Shown piece after piece: positions 37,069-45,740 of a DNA stretch of 64,000 bases. Source of the stretch: Roseburia sp. 1XD42-69 (GTDB taxonomy: Bacteria > Bacillota > Clostridia > Lachnospirales > Lachnospiraceae); contig NZ_RAZG01000012.1 of the NCBI RefSeq assembly GCF_003612565.1, positions 1 to 64,000 of the forward strand. Direction: 5' to 3'. The notes below the pieces were generated by a model, which saw nothing but the letters and a program-made list of their open reading frames with translations, was not told the origin of the DNA and did no database searches. The translations under genes and the position numbers were made by a program. Every line of letters begins with the position of its first letter. Position 1 is the first letter of the stretch.

Positions 37069-38016
37069 CTATTTCCTGTGGTTCCAACTGGAATCTCCGC
37101 CGCCTCGTTTGGTATTCCAGCAGTATAAGGAACTGGAAGTATTTTTCGTACCTCCCTTATTGCAAATGGCCTCCACGTACACATAATATGTTTTCTTGGA
37201 AGAAAATTTCTTGCCGTTAAATTTCTTCACGGTACAGGAACTTTTGTTCTTGCTCACCGTAGCCACTTTTTTGTATCCGTTTTTCATTTTCGTAGACACA
37301 TAAACTTTATACTGCGTAGCCCCGTTAGTCTTTTTCCACTTCAATTCCAGCTTATTCCCGCTAACCTTTACTTTTGAAAGCATAGGCTGGTTCAGGCAGT
37401 AAATAGTTCCCCAGGAAGAGTAGTATTTTTTCCCGTTAAACGTGGTGAAAGAGCGGGCCCGCACTTTGTATACCACATTGTTTTTCACGGAAAAATTTGT
37501 TCTGGAAGAGTAGCCGCCTACCTTATTGGTCTTCTTTAATTTGCCCTTATTATCGAACAGCTTCACCTCAAAACCGTCTGCCGCACTCTGGTTATCCCAC
37601 TGCACATCCAATTCATTAATAAAATAGTACCATCTCTCTTGTTTTAGGCCTGTAAGCTTATCCGGAATTGTAACAGCCTTATAAAGAATACTGCCATAAT
37701 TTTCACTTCCGTCTGCCCTCACTGTTTTTACATTCACAGAATATTTGGTGGCCGGTTTTAAACCGGAAATGGTATAGGCAAGCTCCCCTGTGTTCCCAAC
37801 CAAATCATACTCCGCATCACTGCCGTTCTCTTTTATGTACACATTGTAGCTTACCGCATCTTTCTCTGCTGGCCAGGTTACTGTCACAGATGTCTTCTGG
37901 GCATCTGTCTGGGTTACTACTGCCGCCTTCGCTTCCATGGTGCCAGTTCCGATACAAATTCCCACAAAAAGCACCATAAGAAATAAAGCGGAAGTCTTCA
38001 AAAACTTCTTCATCAT
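37069..38016 (-). CDS. Secreted protein with fibronectin type III repeats
   Basis: The 315-residue protein has a signal peptide (MMKKFLKTSALFLMVLFVGI, cleavage likely after MEAKA). Three fibronectin III-like modules follow, at about residues 35-118, 122-215 and 218-310. Key segments are VTWPAEKDAVSYNVYI, KPATKYSVNVKTV, LELKWKKTNGATQYKVYVST and a Lys-rich tail. No catalytic domain, sortase motif or lipobox is seen, so it is probably released or held by charge. Such proteins in gut Clostridia are thought to bind surface polymers; no specific ligand can be named. Standalone gene. Confidence 0.82.
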   Translation of the reverse strand: MMKKFLKTSALFLMVLFVGICIGTGTMEAKAAVVTQTDAQKTSVTVTWPAEKDAVSYNVYIKENGSDAEYDLVGNTGELAYTISGLKPATKYSVNVKTVRADGSENYGSILYKAVTIPDKLTGLKQERWYYFINELDVQWDNQSAADGFEVKLFDNKGKLKKTNKVGGYSSRTNFSVKNNVVYKVRARSFTTFNGKKYYSSWGTIYCLNQPMLSKVKVSGNKLELKWKKTNGATQYKVYVSTKMKNGYKKVATVSKNKSSCTVKKFNGKKFSSKKTYYVYVEAICNKGGTKNTSSSLYCWNTKRGGGDSSWNHRK

Positions 38017-38143
38017 TGTTTTCCTCTCCTTATTTTTCTGGGTTGACTAGTAATTTCTCTTGTAGTTTACTTTATCTGGGACAAAATAGCAACCCGGTTT
38101 ACCACCAAGAGTGATATGTGCTAAACTTTTTAAGAAATATTTT

Positions 38144-38767
38144 CTAATTTTTCTTTTTCACAGCACATCCATACAGCCTTTCCGAAAGCATAACAGACAC
38201 AAATTGTATGATGAGAGTAATAGCAAAAATCTCCGGCATCATATAAGGACTCCACTCCGGCCGCGACACTCCTCCCTCAAAAACTCTGACAGAAAAATAT
38301 GACTGGAGGCCAAACATAACGCTGATGGTGACAAACATCAGGAAAATCCTTGATTTTTCCACCCCCATGCGAAAAATTACCGGCAGCTGCAGCGCCATAA
38401 CATTCACCGCCGCCAAAACAGAAATTATAATAACCCCCATATTTTGTAAAAGCTCTCCCTCTCCGATTCCCAAAATGAAATACAGGATTTGGATCACGGC
38501 CTCCAAAACGGCAATCCCCCCTGCCAGAAGATAGCCAAACAAATACTTCTCCGCCACCATCTTATGGTTGGAGTAAGGCATCATCTTCGCCATTTGGCCC
38601 CACTTGCTTCTCTCGTCATAAGCCAGGGCTGTCATAGGCAAAAGCGCCCCAAAAAATATACTGTAAATTCCCATCCCCGGAACCAGGGCAAATAGAAACA
38701 TCAAAAGAAAATAAACTTTCGTCTGCTTCACAATTACCAGCCAGTCTTTTAACAATAAACCTTTCAT
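38144..38767 (-). CDS. ABC-2 type transporter permease
   Basis: The 207-residue membrane protein begins MKGLLLKDWLVIVKQTKVYF and has about six hydrophobic helices. It lies two bases after an ABC ATPase gene and is the likely membrane partner. The short ABC-2 form and the GntR regulator in the same operon recall the YtrA-type systems linked to cell-wall stress or peptide resistance. Substrate unknown. Confidence 0.85.
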   Translation of the reverse strand: MKGLLLKDWLVIVKQTKVYFLLMFLFALVPGMGIYSIFFGALLPMTALAYDERSKWGQMAKMMPYSNHKMVAEKYLFGYLLAGGIAVLEAVIQILYFILGIGEGELLQNMGVIIISVLAAVNVMALQLPVIFRMGVEKSRIFLMFVTISVMFGLQSYFSVRVFEGGVSRPEWSPYMMPEIFAITLIIQFVSVMLSERLYGCAVKKKN

Positions 38768-38769
38768 GC

Positions 38770-39612
38770 CTATTCTCCTTTCGCCAGATACAAAATAATA
38801 TCTTCCATTCCCGCCCGCTCAATGGGGTAATTTTCTGGTAAAAACTCCCGCTTAACCAGGATTTCTTTGAAATACCCATTATCCCGGACACCAACGACTG
38901 CCTCCTCCGGAATTTCTTCCGCCTCCCTTTTTCCCAGGCGCAGAATACCGTAAATTTCCTGCAGCCTGTCTTTTTCCTCATGCAGTATGATCTCCCCTTT
39001 ATGGAGAAACGCCACGTAATCACAAATTTTTTCCAGGTCGCTTACGATGTGGGATGAAATTAACACCGAGTGGCCTTCCTCCCTTGTAAACTCATTAAAA
39101 ATATCAAGAATCTCATCCCTGACAATGGGGTCAAGGCCGCCGGTAGCCTCATCTAAAATCAAAAGCTTAGCCTTGTGGGAAAGGGCCACTGCAATGGCAA
39201 GCTTCATTTTCATTCCCTTAGAATAGTCTTTAAACTTCTTTTGCCGTTCCACATGAAACTGATCTAAATAGCGGAAAAAAGTTTCTTCCTCCCAGTTTTT
39301 ATATGTGTGCTTCATAATTTTATTTACATCCCAGCCGTTTAAAACCTCGGGAAAATACGCCTCGTCCAGTACAACGCCCACATCCTCCCGCACACCCAGA
39401 AACTCTTTGGATGTATTGTCCACCCCAAGAACCTTTATCTCCCCGGCCTCCTTTGTAACGGAATGCATCAAAAGCCTGATGGTGGTGCTCTTTCCTGCGC
39501 CGTTTTCCCCCACCAGACCCATAATGCAGCCTTCCGGCAGTGTGAGATTCAAATCCTTTATGGCAAAAGAACCATAAGTTTTAGAAACATGCTTCATTTC
39601 TATTGCATTCAT
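38770..39612 (-). CDS. ABC transporter ATP-binding protein
   Basis: The 280-residue ATPase has Walker A GENGAGKSTTIRLL, Q-loop region, signature KDYSKGMKMKLAIA, Walker B LLILDEATGGLD and switch His in SSHIVSDLEK. A C-terminal 70-residue extension follows, as in DrrA/BcrA-like exporters. It is encoded between the GntR regulator (14 bp upstream) and its permease (2 bp downstream). Confidence 0.93.
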   Translation of the reverse strand: MNAIEMKHVSKTYGSFAIKDLNLTLPEGCIMGLVGENGAGKSTTIRLLMHSVTKEAGEIKVLGVDNTSKEFLGVREDVGVVLDEAYFPEVLNGWDVNKIMKHTYKNWEEETFFRYLDQFHVERQKKFKDYSKGMKMKLAIAVALSHKAKLLILDEATGGLDPIVRDEILDIFNEFTREEGHSVLISSHIVSDLEKICDYVAFLHKGEIILHEEKDRLQEIYGILRLGKREAEEIPEEAVVGVRDNGYFKEILVKREFLPENYPIERAGMEDIILYLAKGE

Positions 39613-39626
39613 ATCTTTTCCTCCTG

Positions 39627-40007
39627 TTATTCTTCCAACTCTAAAAGCTTAAACATTTCCACCAGGGTATCATTTTTTAACCCGCAGGACTTAGCCAGCT
39701 TTACAATTTCACTCATGTGCGCCTCTATTTCTTTTAAGTGCTCCTCCCGTATCAGCTCCCTGTTTGTCTCCGCCACAAAACAGCCTTTCCCCCCTACGGT
39801 GTTCACATACCCGGCCCGTTCCAGCTCATCATAGGCACGCTTTGTTGTAATGACGCTGATTCTCAGATCTTTGGCCAGTCCCCGTATAGAGGGAAGCATT
39901 TCCCCTTCTGTCAAAACCCCTGTTAAAATCATATCCTTTATCTGTGCGTAAATCTGTTCATAGATGGGCTGGTCACTGGAATTTCTAATTATAATTTCCA
40001 AGCTCAT
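39627..40007 (-). CDS. GntR-family regulator, YtrA subgroup
   Basis: The 126-residue protein has an N-terminal winged helix (DQPIYEQIYAQIKDMILTGV, LPSIRGLAKDLRISVITTKR, AYDELERAGYVNTVGGKGCF) and a short helical C-terminal tail, the form of the YtrA subgroup that controls ABC operons. The ATG at 40007 follows AGGAGGTATGAGC-type site; the upstream frame extension covers the promoter and is not coding. TACTGT/ACAGTA repeats across the -10 box suggest autorepression. Confidence 0.9.
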   Translation of the reverse strand: MSLEIIIRNSSDQPIYEQIYAQIKDMILTGVLTEGEMLPSIRGLAKDLRISVITTKRAYDELERAGYVNTVGGKGCFVAETNRELIREEHLKEIEAHMSEIVKLAKSCGLKNDTLVEMFKLLELEE

Positions 40008-40015
40008 ACCTCCTA

Positions 40016-40058
40016 TACTGTTATTACACAGTATATACAGTATGGTCGCATTTGTCAA
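40016..40058 (-). promoter_or_regulatory. Promoter and operator of the GntR-ABC operon
   Basis: On the minus strand TTGACA (40053-40058) and TATACT (40030-40035) are 17 bp apart. The inverted repeat TACTGT-N6-ACAGTA (40016-40033) overlaps the -10 box, and another ACAGTA lies at 40037-40042 between the boxes. The layout fits repression by the encoded GntR protein. Confidence 0.75.
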
Positions 40059-40078
40059 CAGAAAAATAAAAGAGGCTG

Positions 40079-41083
40079 TCACGCCCCTTCTTTCTCTCTG
40101 TTTATCAGCCATATTTCATAGATTAACAGTGCAGATATGGGCCCAAGCAAGACCCCGGCTCCCCCGTACACCTGTATCCCAATATACAGGCTCATAAGCA
40201 CAAACAGGGGTGGAACCCCCAGTGTTTTCCCCACCAGCCTGGGTTCTAAAAACTGCCTGACACAGGTACACAAAAGATAAATCAAAAAATGTCCCGCCCC
40301 GGCAAGATAACGCCCCATCAGCAAATCCATAAAAGTCCAGGGTACAAGTATGGTGCCTGTCCCAAGGAAGGGCAGGGCGTCAAAAATCCCGATAAAGATT
40401 CCCACAGCCAGGGCATAGTTTGTACCTGTTAAAAACATCCCAGCCACGCAGATGAAAGTAATAATGCCCATAATGATAATCTGGGCCTTAAGATACGCCC
40501 CAAAGGCACTTTTCATATTCCGAAGGATCTCAAAAGCCTTCTGCCCCGCCCAGGTTTTTTGAAACAGGCGAAACACATACTCATATTCATGGAGTATTAA
40601 AAATGCCGCCACAAGAGTTACAAGGGCTTTTGCCAAAAAGGATAAGATGCAGGCTCCCGCCTCTTTTGAAATTTCCACGGCCCCGTTTGACATTCCCTTT
40701 ACCATATCCCCGACTTTTTCCCCCACGTCATCCGCGGCCAAGCCGCTGATTTCTTCCACCTTTCTGCAGCACTCCCCGGAAAATACCTGCACTTTTTCCA
40801 CAATAAAATTGAAATGGCGGACACAGCCGCTTCCCATGCGGTAACACAGGTATAAAAGCCCTGCACAGATAAGCCCCAGGGCCAGCAAAAACAAAATATA
40901 TACCAGGCTTCTGGAAAATGCCCGGTTTCCCTTACAAAATTTTTCCGTCTTCCTTGCCAGGGGATAGAGCAGCCTGGCAAGTATCAATGCAATAAAAAAG
41001 GGCAGTACTATGGGAAAGATATATTTCATCCCCAGATAGACTGCGCCAACCAGTAATAATAGTTTCAAAAATTTTTTTCCCAT
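40079..41083 (-). CDS. AI-2E/YtvI-family permease
   Basis: The 334-residue protein has about seven or eight transmembrane helices, an N-terminal PIVLPFFIALILARLLYPLA, a central soluble segment with KVEEISGLAADDVGEK, and the family C-terminal part IFIGIFDALPFLGTGTILVP, EPRLVGKTLGVPPLFVLMSL. The family (PF01594) includes the AI-2 exporter TqsA, sporulation protein YtvI and ion antiporters, so the substrate cannot be assigned. Its 3' end lies 21 bp before the GntR promoter. Confidence 0.85.
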   Translation of the reverse strand: MGKKFLKLLLLVGAVYLGMKYIFPIVLPFFIALILARLLYPLARKTEKFCKGNRAFSRSLVYILFLLALGLICAGLLYLCYRMGSGCVRHFNFIVEKVQVFSGECCRKVEEISGLAADDVGEKVGDMVKGMSNGAVEISKEAGACILSFLAKALVTLVAAFLILHEYEYVFRLFQKTWAGQKAFEILRNMKSAFGAYLKAQIIIMGIITFICVAGMFLTGTNYALAVGIFIGIFDALPFLGTGTILVPWTFMDLLMGRYLAGAGHFLIYLLCTCVRQFLEPRLVGKTLGVPPLFVLMSLYIGIQVYGGAGVLLGPISALLIYEIWLINREKEGA

Positions 41084-41143
41084 TTTTCTTCTTCCATGTA
41101 TTATTTTATGGGAAAATTATATGTAATTTTATGTTTTCTATCC

Positions 41144-41827
41144 TCAATCTTTAAGCTTTCTAAAAATTGGATTTTCAGGCAGCACAGAAAATTCCATTTT
41201 TTTTAATGTTTTAGGATGGATAAAACCAATTTTCGCCGCACATAAGGCAATGTGGTTTCCCTCTGCTGCCTGTAAGGCCCTGTCACCGCCGTATTTCCTG
41301 TCTCCTGCCAGGGGATATCCCCCATGGCTCATCTGCACCCGTATCTGGTGATGCCTTCCTGTGTGAAGCTTCACCAGAACTTCTGCCAATCCTTCTCTCT
41401 GTTTTAAAAAGCGGTAGGAGAGCACAGCTTTTTTGGCCCTGGGAGCCGAAGGCTCCGCCACAAAAGAACAGTTGTTCTTTCCATCTTTGATTAGATAATC
41501 CGTGAGCGTGTAATTTTCCCCGGTTTTCACCCTTTCCCCCGGCTGCAAACACACTATGGCATGATAATGCTTTTCCAGCTTTCCCTGTAAAACCTGCCTG
41601 TTTAAGAAGGACAAAGCCTGCCTGTTTTTCGCAAAAACCATGACCCCCTCCACCGGCTGGTCCAGCCTGTGCACAAGACCGATAAAGGGTTCTTCCCCTT
41701 TCTCTGCCCGGTAATTTCTCAGTAAGCTTACCATGTCCTTTTCCCCGGCCCTTTTTGTCTGAACCGGTATCCCGCTTTTTTTGTGAAGGATAAGAACTTC
41801 GTCATCCTCATATATCACTGCATCCAT
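41144..41827 (-). CDS. RluA-family pseudouridine synthase
   Basis: The 227-residue enzyme has VIYEDDEVLILHKKSGIPVQ, the catalytic Asp motif GLVHRLDQPVEGVMVFAK, and C-terminal LHTGRHHQIRVQMSHGGYPL. It lacks an N-terminal S4 domain. It would isomerise uridine in rRNA or tRNA; the site is not predictable. The ATG at 41827 lies four bases after the response-regulator stop, so it is probably co-transcribed with the two-component system. Confidence 0.9.
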   Translation of the reverse strand: MDAVIYEDDEVLILHKKSGIPVQTKRAGEKDMVSLLRNYRAEKGEEPFIGLVHRLDQPVEGVMVFAKNRQALSFLNRQVLQGKLEKHYHAIVCLQPGERVKTGENYTLTDYLIKDGKNNCSFVAEPSAPRAKKAVLSYRFLKQREGLAEVLVKLHTGRHHQIRVQMSHGGYPLAGDRKYGGDRALQAAEGNHIALCAAKIGFIHPKTLKKMEFSVLPENPIFRKLKD

Positions 41828-41831
41828 ATGC

Positions 41832-42521
41832 CTACACCTTAAATCGGTATCCCACCCCCCAGATTGTCTCAATATACTGGGGTTTTGAGGAATTTAACTC
41901 GATTTTTTCCCGTATTTTTTTAATGTGGACCGTCACTGTGGCAATATCCCCCACAGACTCCATCTCCCAGATTTCCCGGAACAAATCCTCCTTGGTAAAC
42001 ACACGGTTGGGATTTTCCGCCAAAAATGTAAGGAGGTCAAATTCCTTGCTGGTAAAGGGTTTTTCCTCATCATTGACCCACACTCTCCGGGCCGTTTTGT
42101 CAATTTTAATCCCCCTGATTTCAATCATGGTATTTTCCGCCTGGCTGCTGCCAATAAGTCTTTCATACCGGGCCAGATGGGCTTTCACCCTTGCCACAAG
42201 CTCACTGGGTGAAAAAGGTTTTGTAATATAGTCATCTGCGCCGATGCCCAGCCCCCGGATTTTATCAATATCCTCTTTTTTGGCCGATACCATAAGGATT
42301 GGGGTATTTTTTACCTCCCGGATTTTTTTGCAGATTTCAAACCCGTCCAGACCTGGAAGCATCAAATCTAAAATAAACAGGTCAAATTCTTCCCCCAATG
42401 CCCGGGCCAGGCCCATATCTCCCTGGCTCTCAATTTCCACCTGAAAATCGCTTAATTCCAGATAATCCTTTTCTAGCTCCGCTATGGCTACTTCATCCTC
42501 AATAATCAAAATTTTACTCAT
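41832..42521 (-). CDS. OmpR/PhoB-family response regulator
   Basis: The 229-residue regulator has the receiver pocket IIEDEV, phospho-Asp52 in FILDLMLPG, ILMVSAK and DDYITKPFSP, and a winged helix with ENPNRVFTKEDLFREIWEME and a final VWGVGYRF. It overlaps the kinase gene by eight bases. Function of the pair is unknown. Confidence 0.92.
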   Translation of the reverse strand: MSKILIIEDEVAIAELEKDYLELSDFQVEIESQGDMGLARALGEEFDLFILDLMLPGLDGFEICKKIREVKNTPILMVSAKKEDIDKIRGLGIGADDYITKPFSPSELVARVKAHLARYERLIGSSQAENTMIEIRGIKIDKTARRVWVNDEEKPFTSKEFDLLTFLAENPNRVFTKEDLFREIWEMESVGDIATVTVHIKKIREKIELNSSKPQYIETIWGVGYRFKV

Positions 42522-44004
42522 CTCTTATGGCCTCCTGATATTTCCGAATCACAAAATACATCACCGTACCTACAGATTCTTTACTAGTCGCCCAGATTTT
42601 CCCCCCGTGGTCCTCCACAATTTTTTTCACGATGGAAAGGCCGATGCCGCTTCCCCCTGTGGCGGAATTTCTTGAGGCATCCCCCCGGAAAAACCGCTCG
42701 AAGATATAGGGCAGATCCTTTGGCGCAATGCCTTTTCCGTTATCTTCAATCTCAACCTGTATAAAATCCCCCACATCTTTTATTCTGATGTTAATCTGGC
42801 CCCGTTTATTTTTCATGTATTTTGCAGAATTGCCGATAATATTATTCACCACCCGGCGCAGCTGTTCCGGATCTGCGATAATCAGCACATGGTTATCCAC
42901 ATAGTTAAAGTAGGTAAGCCCAATATTTTTGGACTCCAAATCCATACTTATCTCCTCCACGCAGTCATTGAAATACTCTGACACGTTGAGTTTTGTAAAA
43001 TTATATGGAATACGGTTGGTATCAATCTGGGAATAAAGGGTAAGCTCATTTAAGAGAGCATCCATTTCATTTGCCTTATTGTTTATGGTGCGCAGATACT
43101 TCTCCTGTTTTTCCGGCGTGTCCGCAACGCCGTCCAAAAGCCCTTCCGAATACCCTTTTACCGTGGTGATAGGCGTTTTTAAATCATGGGCAATATTGCT
43201 GATTAGCTCTCTATTTTCCCGCTCGCTGGTCATCTGCTGTTCTGCGGATTCCTTTAAACGCTTGCGCATCTCCTCGAAACTGGAGCACAGTTCGCTGATT
43301 TCATCGTTGCCCTCCCCCTCAATAGTGAAGTCCAGATTGCCCTGCTGTATGTTCACCGTGGCCGCTTCCAGTTTCTTTAAGGGCCGGATAATGCCGCCGT
43401 ATATCCAGATAATCAGCATTGCCGCCGTACATAAGAGAATCAAAAAAACAGAGATAAACACATCAAAGGCCAGCCTTTTCATCTCCGGCAGAAGTTCGTA
43501 TGCGTTGGTGACAATAAAAGCGCTGCCTTCCTCCCCGCTGGAAAAGCGGAAATCCACCTGTTTAATCAGGGCCTGTTCTTTTCCGTCCATATACATGGCA
43601 GAATTGTCATGCCAGTCATTTTCCCCGTAGTCCGGAAGGCTGCTGCCCTCAAGCAATGATGCGTCATTGCCCTTATAAATAATTCTATCCTCCCTTCGGA
43701 TAATAAGGTAGGAATATTTCTTCTGCAATTCCTGATTCAGCCTTATCTGGTACTCCTCGTCTAAAAGCCTGTCAGGATAATTTTCCGCAATCTCCGTAAG
43801 ATTGCCGTAATCTTTTATGGTATAACGGTTTAAGAGCTGTACGGAGTTCATAAGATAACTGTAGTCGGAATCGTCAAACCCATAGGTCTGTTCCAAAGCT
43901 TTAATCTGTACTTTCCAGAAGCACATAAAGGTAAACCCCGCCAGCACGATAGGTACAAACATAATGATAAAAAACGAAATCGTGAGCCTTGTCTTTAATT
44001 TCAT
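42514..44004 (-). CDS. Sensor histidine kinase
   Basis: The 496-residue kinase has a first transmembrane helix at residues 5-28 and an extracytoplasmic domain of about 145 residues. A second helix (VFISVFLILLCTAAMLIIWI) leads to HAMP, the phospho-His in LISNIAHDLKTPITTVKGYS, and a complete HATPase domain (NIIGNSAKYM, IEDNGKGI, ATGGSGIGLSIVKKI). The ATG at 44004 is preferred over one two codons upstream because AGAGGA is then correctly spaced. It has its own promoter just after the metK terminator. Confidence 0.92.
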   Translation of the reverse strand: MKLKTRLTISFFIIMFVPIVLAGFTFMCFWKVQIKALEQTYGFDDSDYSYLMNSVQLLNRYTIKDYGNLTEIAENYPDRLLDEEYQIRLNQELQKKYSYLIIRREDRIIYKGNDASLLEGSSLPDYGENDWHDNSAMYMDGKEQALIKQVDFRFSSGEEGSAFIVTNAYELLPEMKRLAFDVFISVFLILLCTAAMLIIWIYGGIIRPLKKLEAATVNIQQGNLDFTIEGEGNDEISELCSSFEEMRKRLKESAEQQMTSERENRELISNIAHDLKTPITTVKGYSEGLLDGVADTPEKQEKYLRTINNKANEMDALLNELTLYSQIDTNRIPYNFTKLNVSEYFNDCVEEISMDLESKNIGLTYFNYVDNHVLIIADPEQLRRVVNNIIGNSAKYMKNKRGQINIRIKDVGDFIQVEIEDNGKGIAPKDLPYIFERFFRGDASRNSATGGSGIGLSIVKKIVEDHGGKIWATSKESVGTVMYFVIRKYQEAIRDE

Positions 44005-44022
44005 AACCATTTCCTCTGCCAG

Positions 44023-44064
44023 AAAAAAGTCGCAGGGATAAATGAATCCCTACGACACATTATA
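44023..44064 (-). terminator. metK terminator overlapping the promoter of the kinase operon
   Basis: GTCGCAGGGAT (44029-44039) and ATCCCTACGAC (44046-44056) form a stem; on the minus strand TTTTTT follows, ending metK transcripts. A TG-extended -10 box TGATATAAT (44059-44064 for TATAAT) lies directly upstream of the stem, so kinase transcripts would start near 44052 inside the right arm and escape termination. Confidence 0.7.
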
Positions 44065-44125
44065 TCATGAAAAGTTCAGAATCCCACTAAAAAAACAAAA
44101 TATTTTCTAAATTTTTCATAAACCC

Positions 44126-45313
44126 TTATAAATATTTTTTCAGTTCATCCACTTTGTCCAGGGCCTCCCAGGGAAGGTTTAAATCATTTCTCCCAAAATG
44201 TCCATAGGAAGCGGTCTGCTTATAAATGGGTCTTCTAAGATCCAGCATTTTGATAATTCCTGCAGGGCGCAGGTCAAAATTCTCCCGGATAATCTCCACA
44301 AGCTTTGTCTCCGGCAGTTTTCCTGTGCCGAAAGTCTCCACCATAATAGAATTGGGCTGTGCCACGCCGATAGCATATGCAAGCTGAATTTCACACCGCT
44401 CTGCCAAACCTGCCGCAACAATATTTTTTGCCACATAGCGGGCTGCATATGCTGCAGAACGGTCTACTTTTGTACAGTCCTTACCGGAAAATGCACCGCC
44501 GCCGTGGCGGGCAACCCCTCCGTAGGTATCCACAATAATCTTGCGTCCCGTAAGACCTGCATCCCCCTGAGGGCCTCCGATTACAAACCGCCCGGTAGGG
44601 TTAATATAATATTTTGTGTTTTCATCTAAAAGATCTTTTGGCAGCACAGGATTTAACACATGCTCTTTAATATCCTTATGTATCTGCTCCTGGGTTACTT
44701 TCTCATCATGCTGAGTGGAAATAACCACTGCCTCCAGGCGGGCAGGTTTTCCATTTTCATCATACTCAATGCTCACCTGGGATTTTCCGTCCGGCCGCAG
44801 ATAGGTAAGGGTACCGTCTTTGCGGACTTTTGTGAGCTGCCTGGTAAGCTTATGTGCCAGTGAGATGGAATAGGGCATATATTCTTCTGTCTCATTGGTG
44901 GCATAGCCGAACATCATTCCCTGATCCCCAGCTCCAATAGCATCAATCTGGGCATCCGTCATTTTGCTCTCTTTTGCCTCCAGGGCCTTATCCACGCCCA
45001 TGGCGATATCCGGGGACTGTTTGTCCACAGCCACCATAACAGCGCAGGTATTTCCGTCAAATCCCTTTTCAGAGCTGTCGTAGCCAATCTCCACCACCGT
45101 ATCTCTGGCAATAGCGGAAAAGTCCACATTTGCCTTCGTGGTAATCTCCCCGGTAATCAGCACATATCCTGTACATGTCACCGTCTCGCATGCCACCCGG
45201 CTCATAGGGTCCTGGGCCATGCAGGCGTCTAAGATTGCATCTGAAACAGCATCGCATATTTTATCCGGATGTCCTTCCGTAACTGACTCTGAGGTAAATA
45301 ATCTTTTTTCCAT
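44126..45313 (-). CDS. metK: S-adenosylmethionine synthetase
   Basis: MetK makes SAM from methionine and ATP. The 395-residue enzyme starts [20 protein letters not shown], has [20 protein letters not shown] and the glycine loop [20 protein letters not shown]. The ATG at 45313 follows AAAGGAGAAAAT. The leader carries a SAM-I riboswitch and terminator, so high SAM stops transcription. The long open frame upstream of the ATG reads through the riboswitch and is not coding. Confidence 0.98.
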   Translation of the reverse strand: MEKRLFTSESVTEGHPDKICDAVSDAILDACMAQDPMSRVACETVTCTGYVLITGEITTKANVDFSAIARDTVVEIGYDSSEKGFDGNTCAVMVAVDKQSPDIAMGVDKALEAKESKMTDAQIDAIGAGDQGMMFGYATNETEEYMPYSISLAHKLTRQLTKVRKDGTLTYLRPDGKSQVSIEYDENGKPARLEAVVISTQHDEKVTQEQIHKDIKEHVLNPVLPKDLLDENTKYYINPTGRFVIGGPQGDAGLTGRKIIVDTYGGVARHGGGAFSGKDCTKVDRSAAYAARYVAKNIVAAGLAERCEIQLAYAIGVAQPNSIMVETFGTGKLPETKLVEIIRENFDLRPAGIIKMLDLRRPIYKQTASYGHFGRNDLNLPWEALDKVDELKKYL

Positions 45314-45365
45314 TTTATTTTCTCCTTTACTATGCTTACATTTTTCCTCTGGGTGTCCGTGTGCA

Positions 45366-45392
45366 TAAAAAAACCGCTTAACAAATAAGCGG
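45366..45392 (-). terminator. Riboswitch-controlled terminator of metK
   Basis: CCGCTTA (45374-45380), loop ACAAA and TAAGCGG (45386-45392) form a stem followed on the minus strand by TTTTTTT. It is the expression platform for the upstream SAM-I aptamer. Confidence 0.9.
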
Positions 45393-45420
45393 ATTGATAT
45401 TATTACAAATAAACCAATTC

Positions 45421-45520
45421 CTCTTATTGCTCGATTCACTCGCTCAGGTTGGCACCTTCCAGTAACTGGGGTTGCCGTGACTTCACAGATCCTATGTATC
45501 TCCATCACTCTGAATAAGAG
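45421..45520 (-). promoter_or_regulatory. SAM-I (S-box) riboswitch of metK
   Basis: On the minus strand the closing P1 stem CTCTTATT/AATAAGAG (45513-45520 with 45421-45428) encloses the S-box core: AGAGTGATGGAGA, GTGAAGTCACGGCAACC and AAGGTGCCAACCTGAGCGAG. This is the canonical SAM-I order. A TTGACA -35 box lies at 45585-45590 upstream. SAM binding should favour the downstream terminator. Confidence 0.93.
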
Positions 45521-45641
45521 AGGTTCTACTATTCAATTTTTACAGGCTCCTGTTTGAGATTAAACTACACCATTTCTATGCCTTTGTCAAGAACTATTGC
45601 AAACTTTTCCCAACTTTTTCACAATTTTTCTTAAGTTTTCA

Positions 45642-45670
45642 TTGCCACTTTGAGAATTATGTTTTATAAT
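45642..45670 (+). promoter_or_regulatory. Promoter of the HD-GYP gene
   Basis: TTGCCA (45642-45647) and TATAAT (45665-45670) are 17 bp apart, about 70 bp before the start codon. It is divergent from metK. Confidence 0.65.
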
Positions 45671-45740
45671 TTTAATATATAGTTGGTTGTCCTATGTTTT
45701 CAAGTTGAAGTTTGGCTGACAATCAGGGAGGATTATTAAA

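Noticed and set aside
45314-45508. N-terminal extension of MetK
   Set aside because: The upstream frame reads through the SAM-I riboswitch and its terminator; family alignment and ribosome site support the ATG at 45313.
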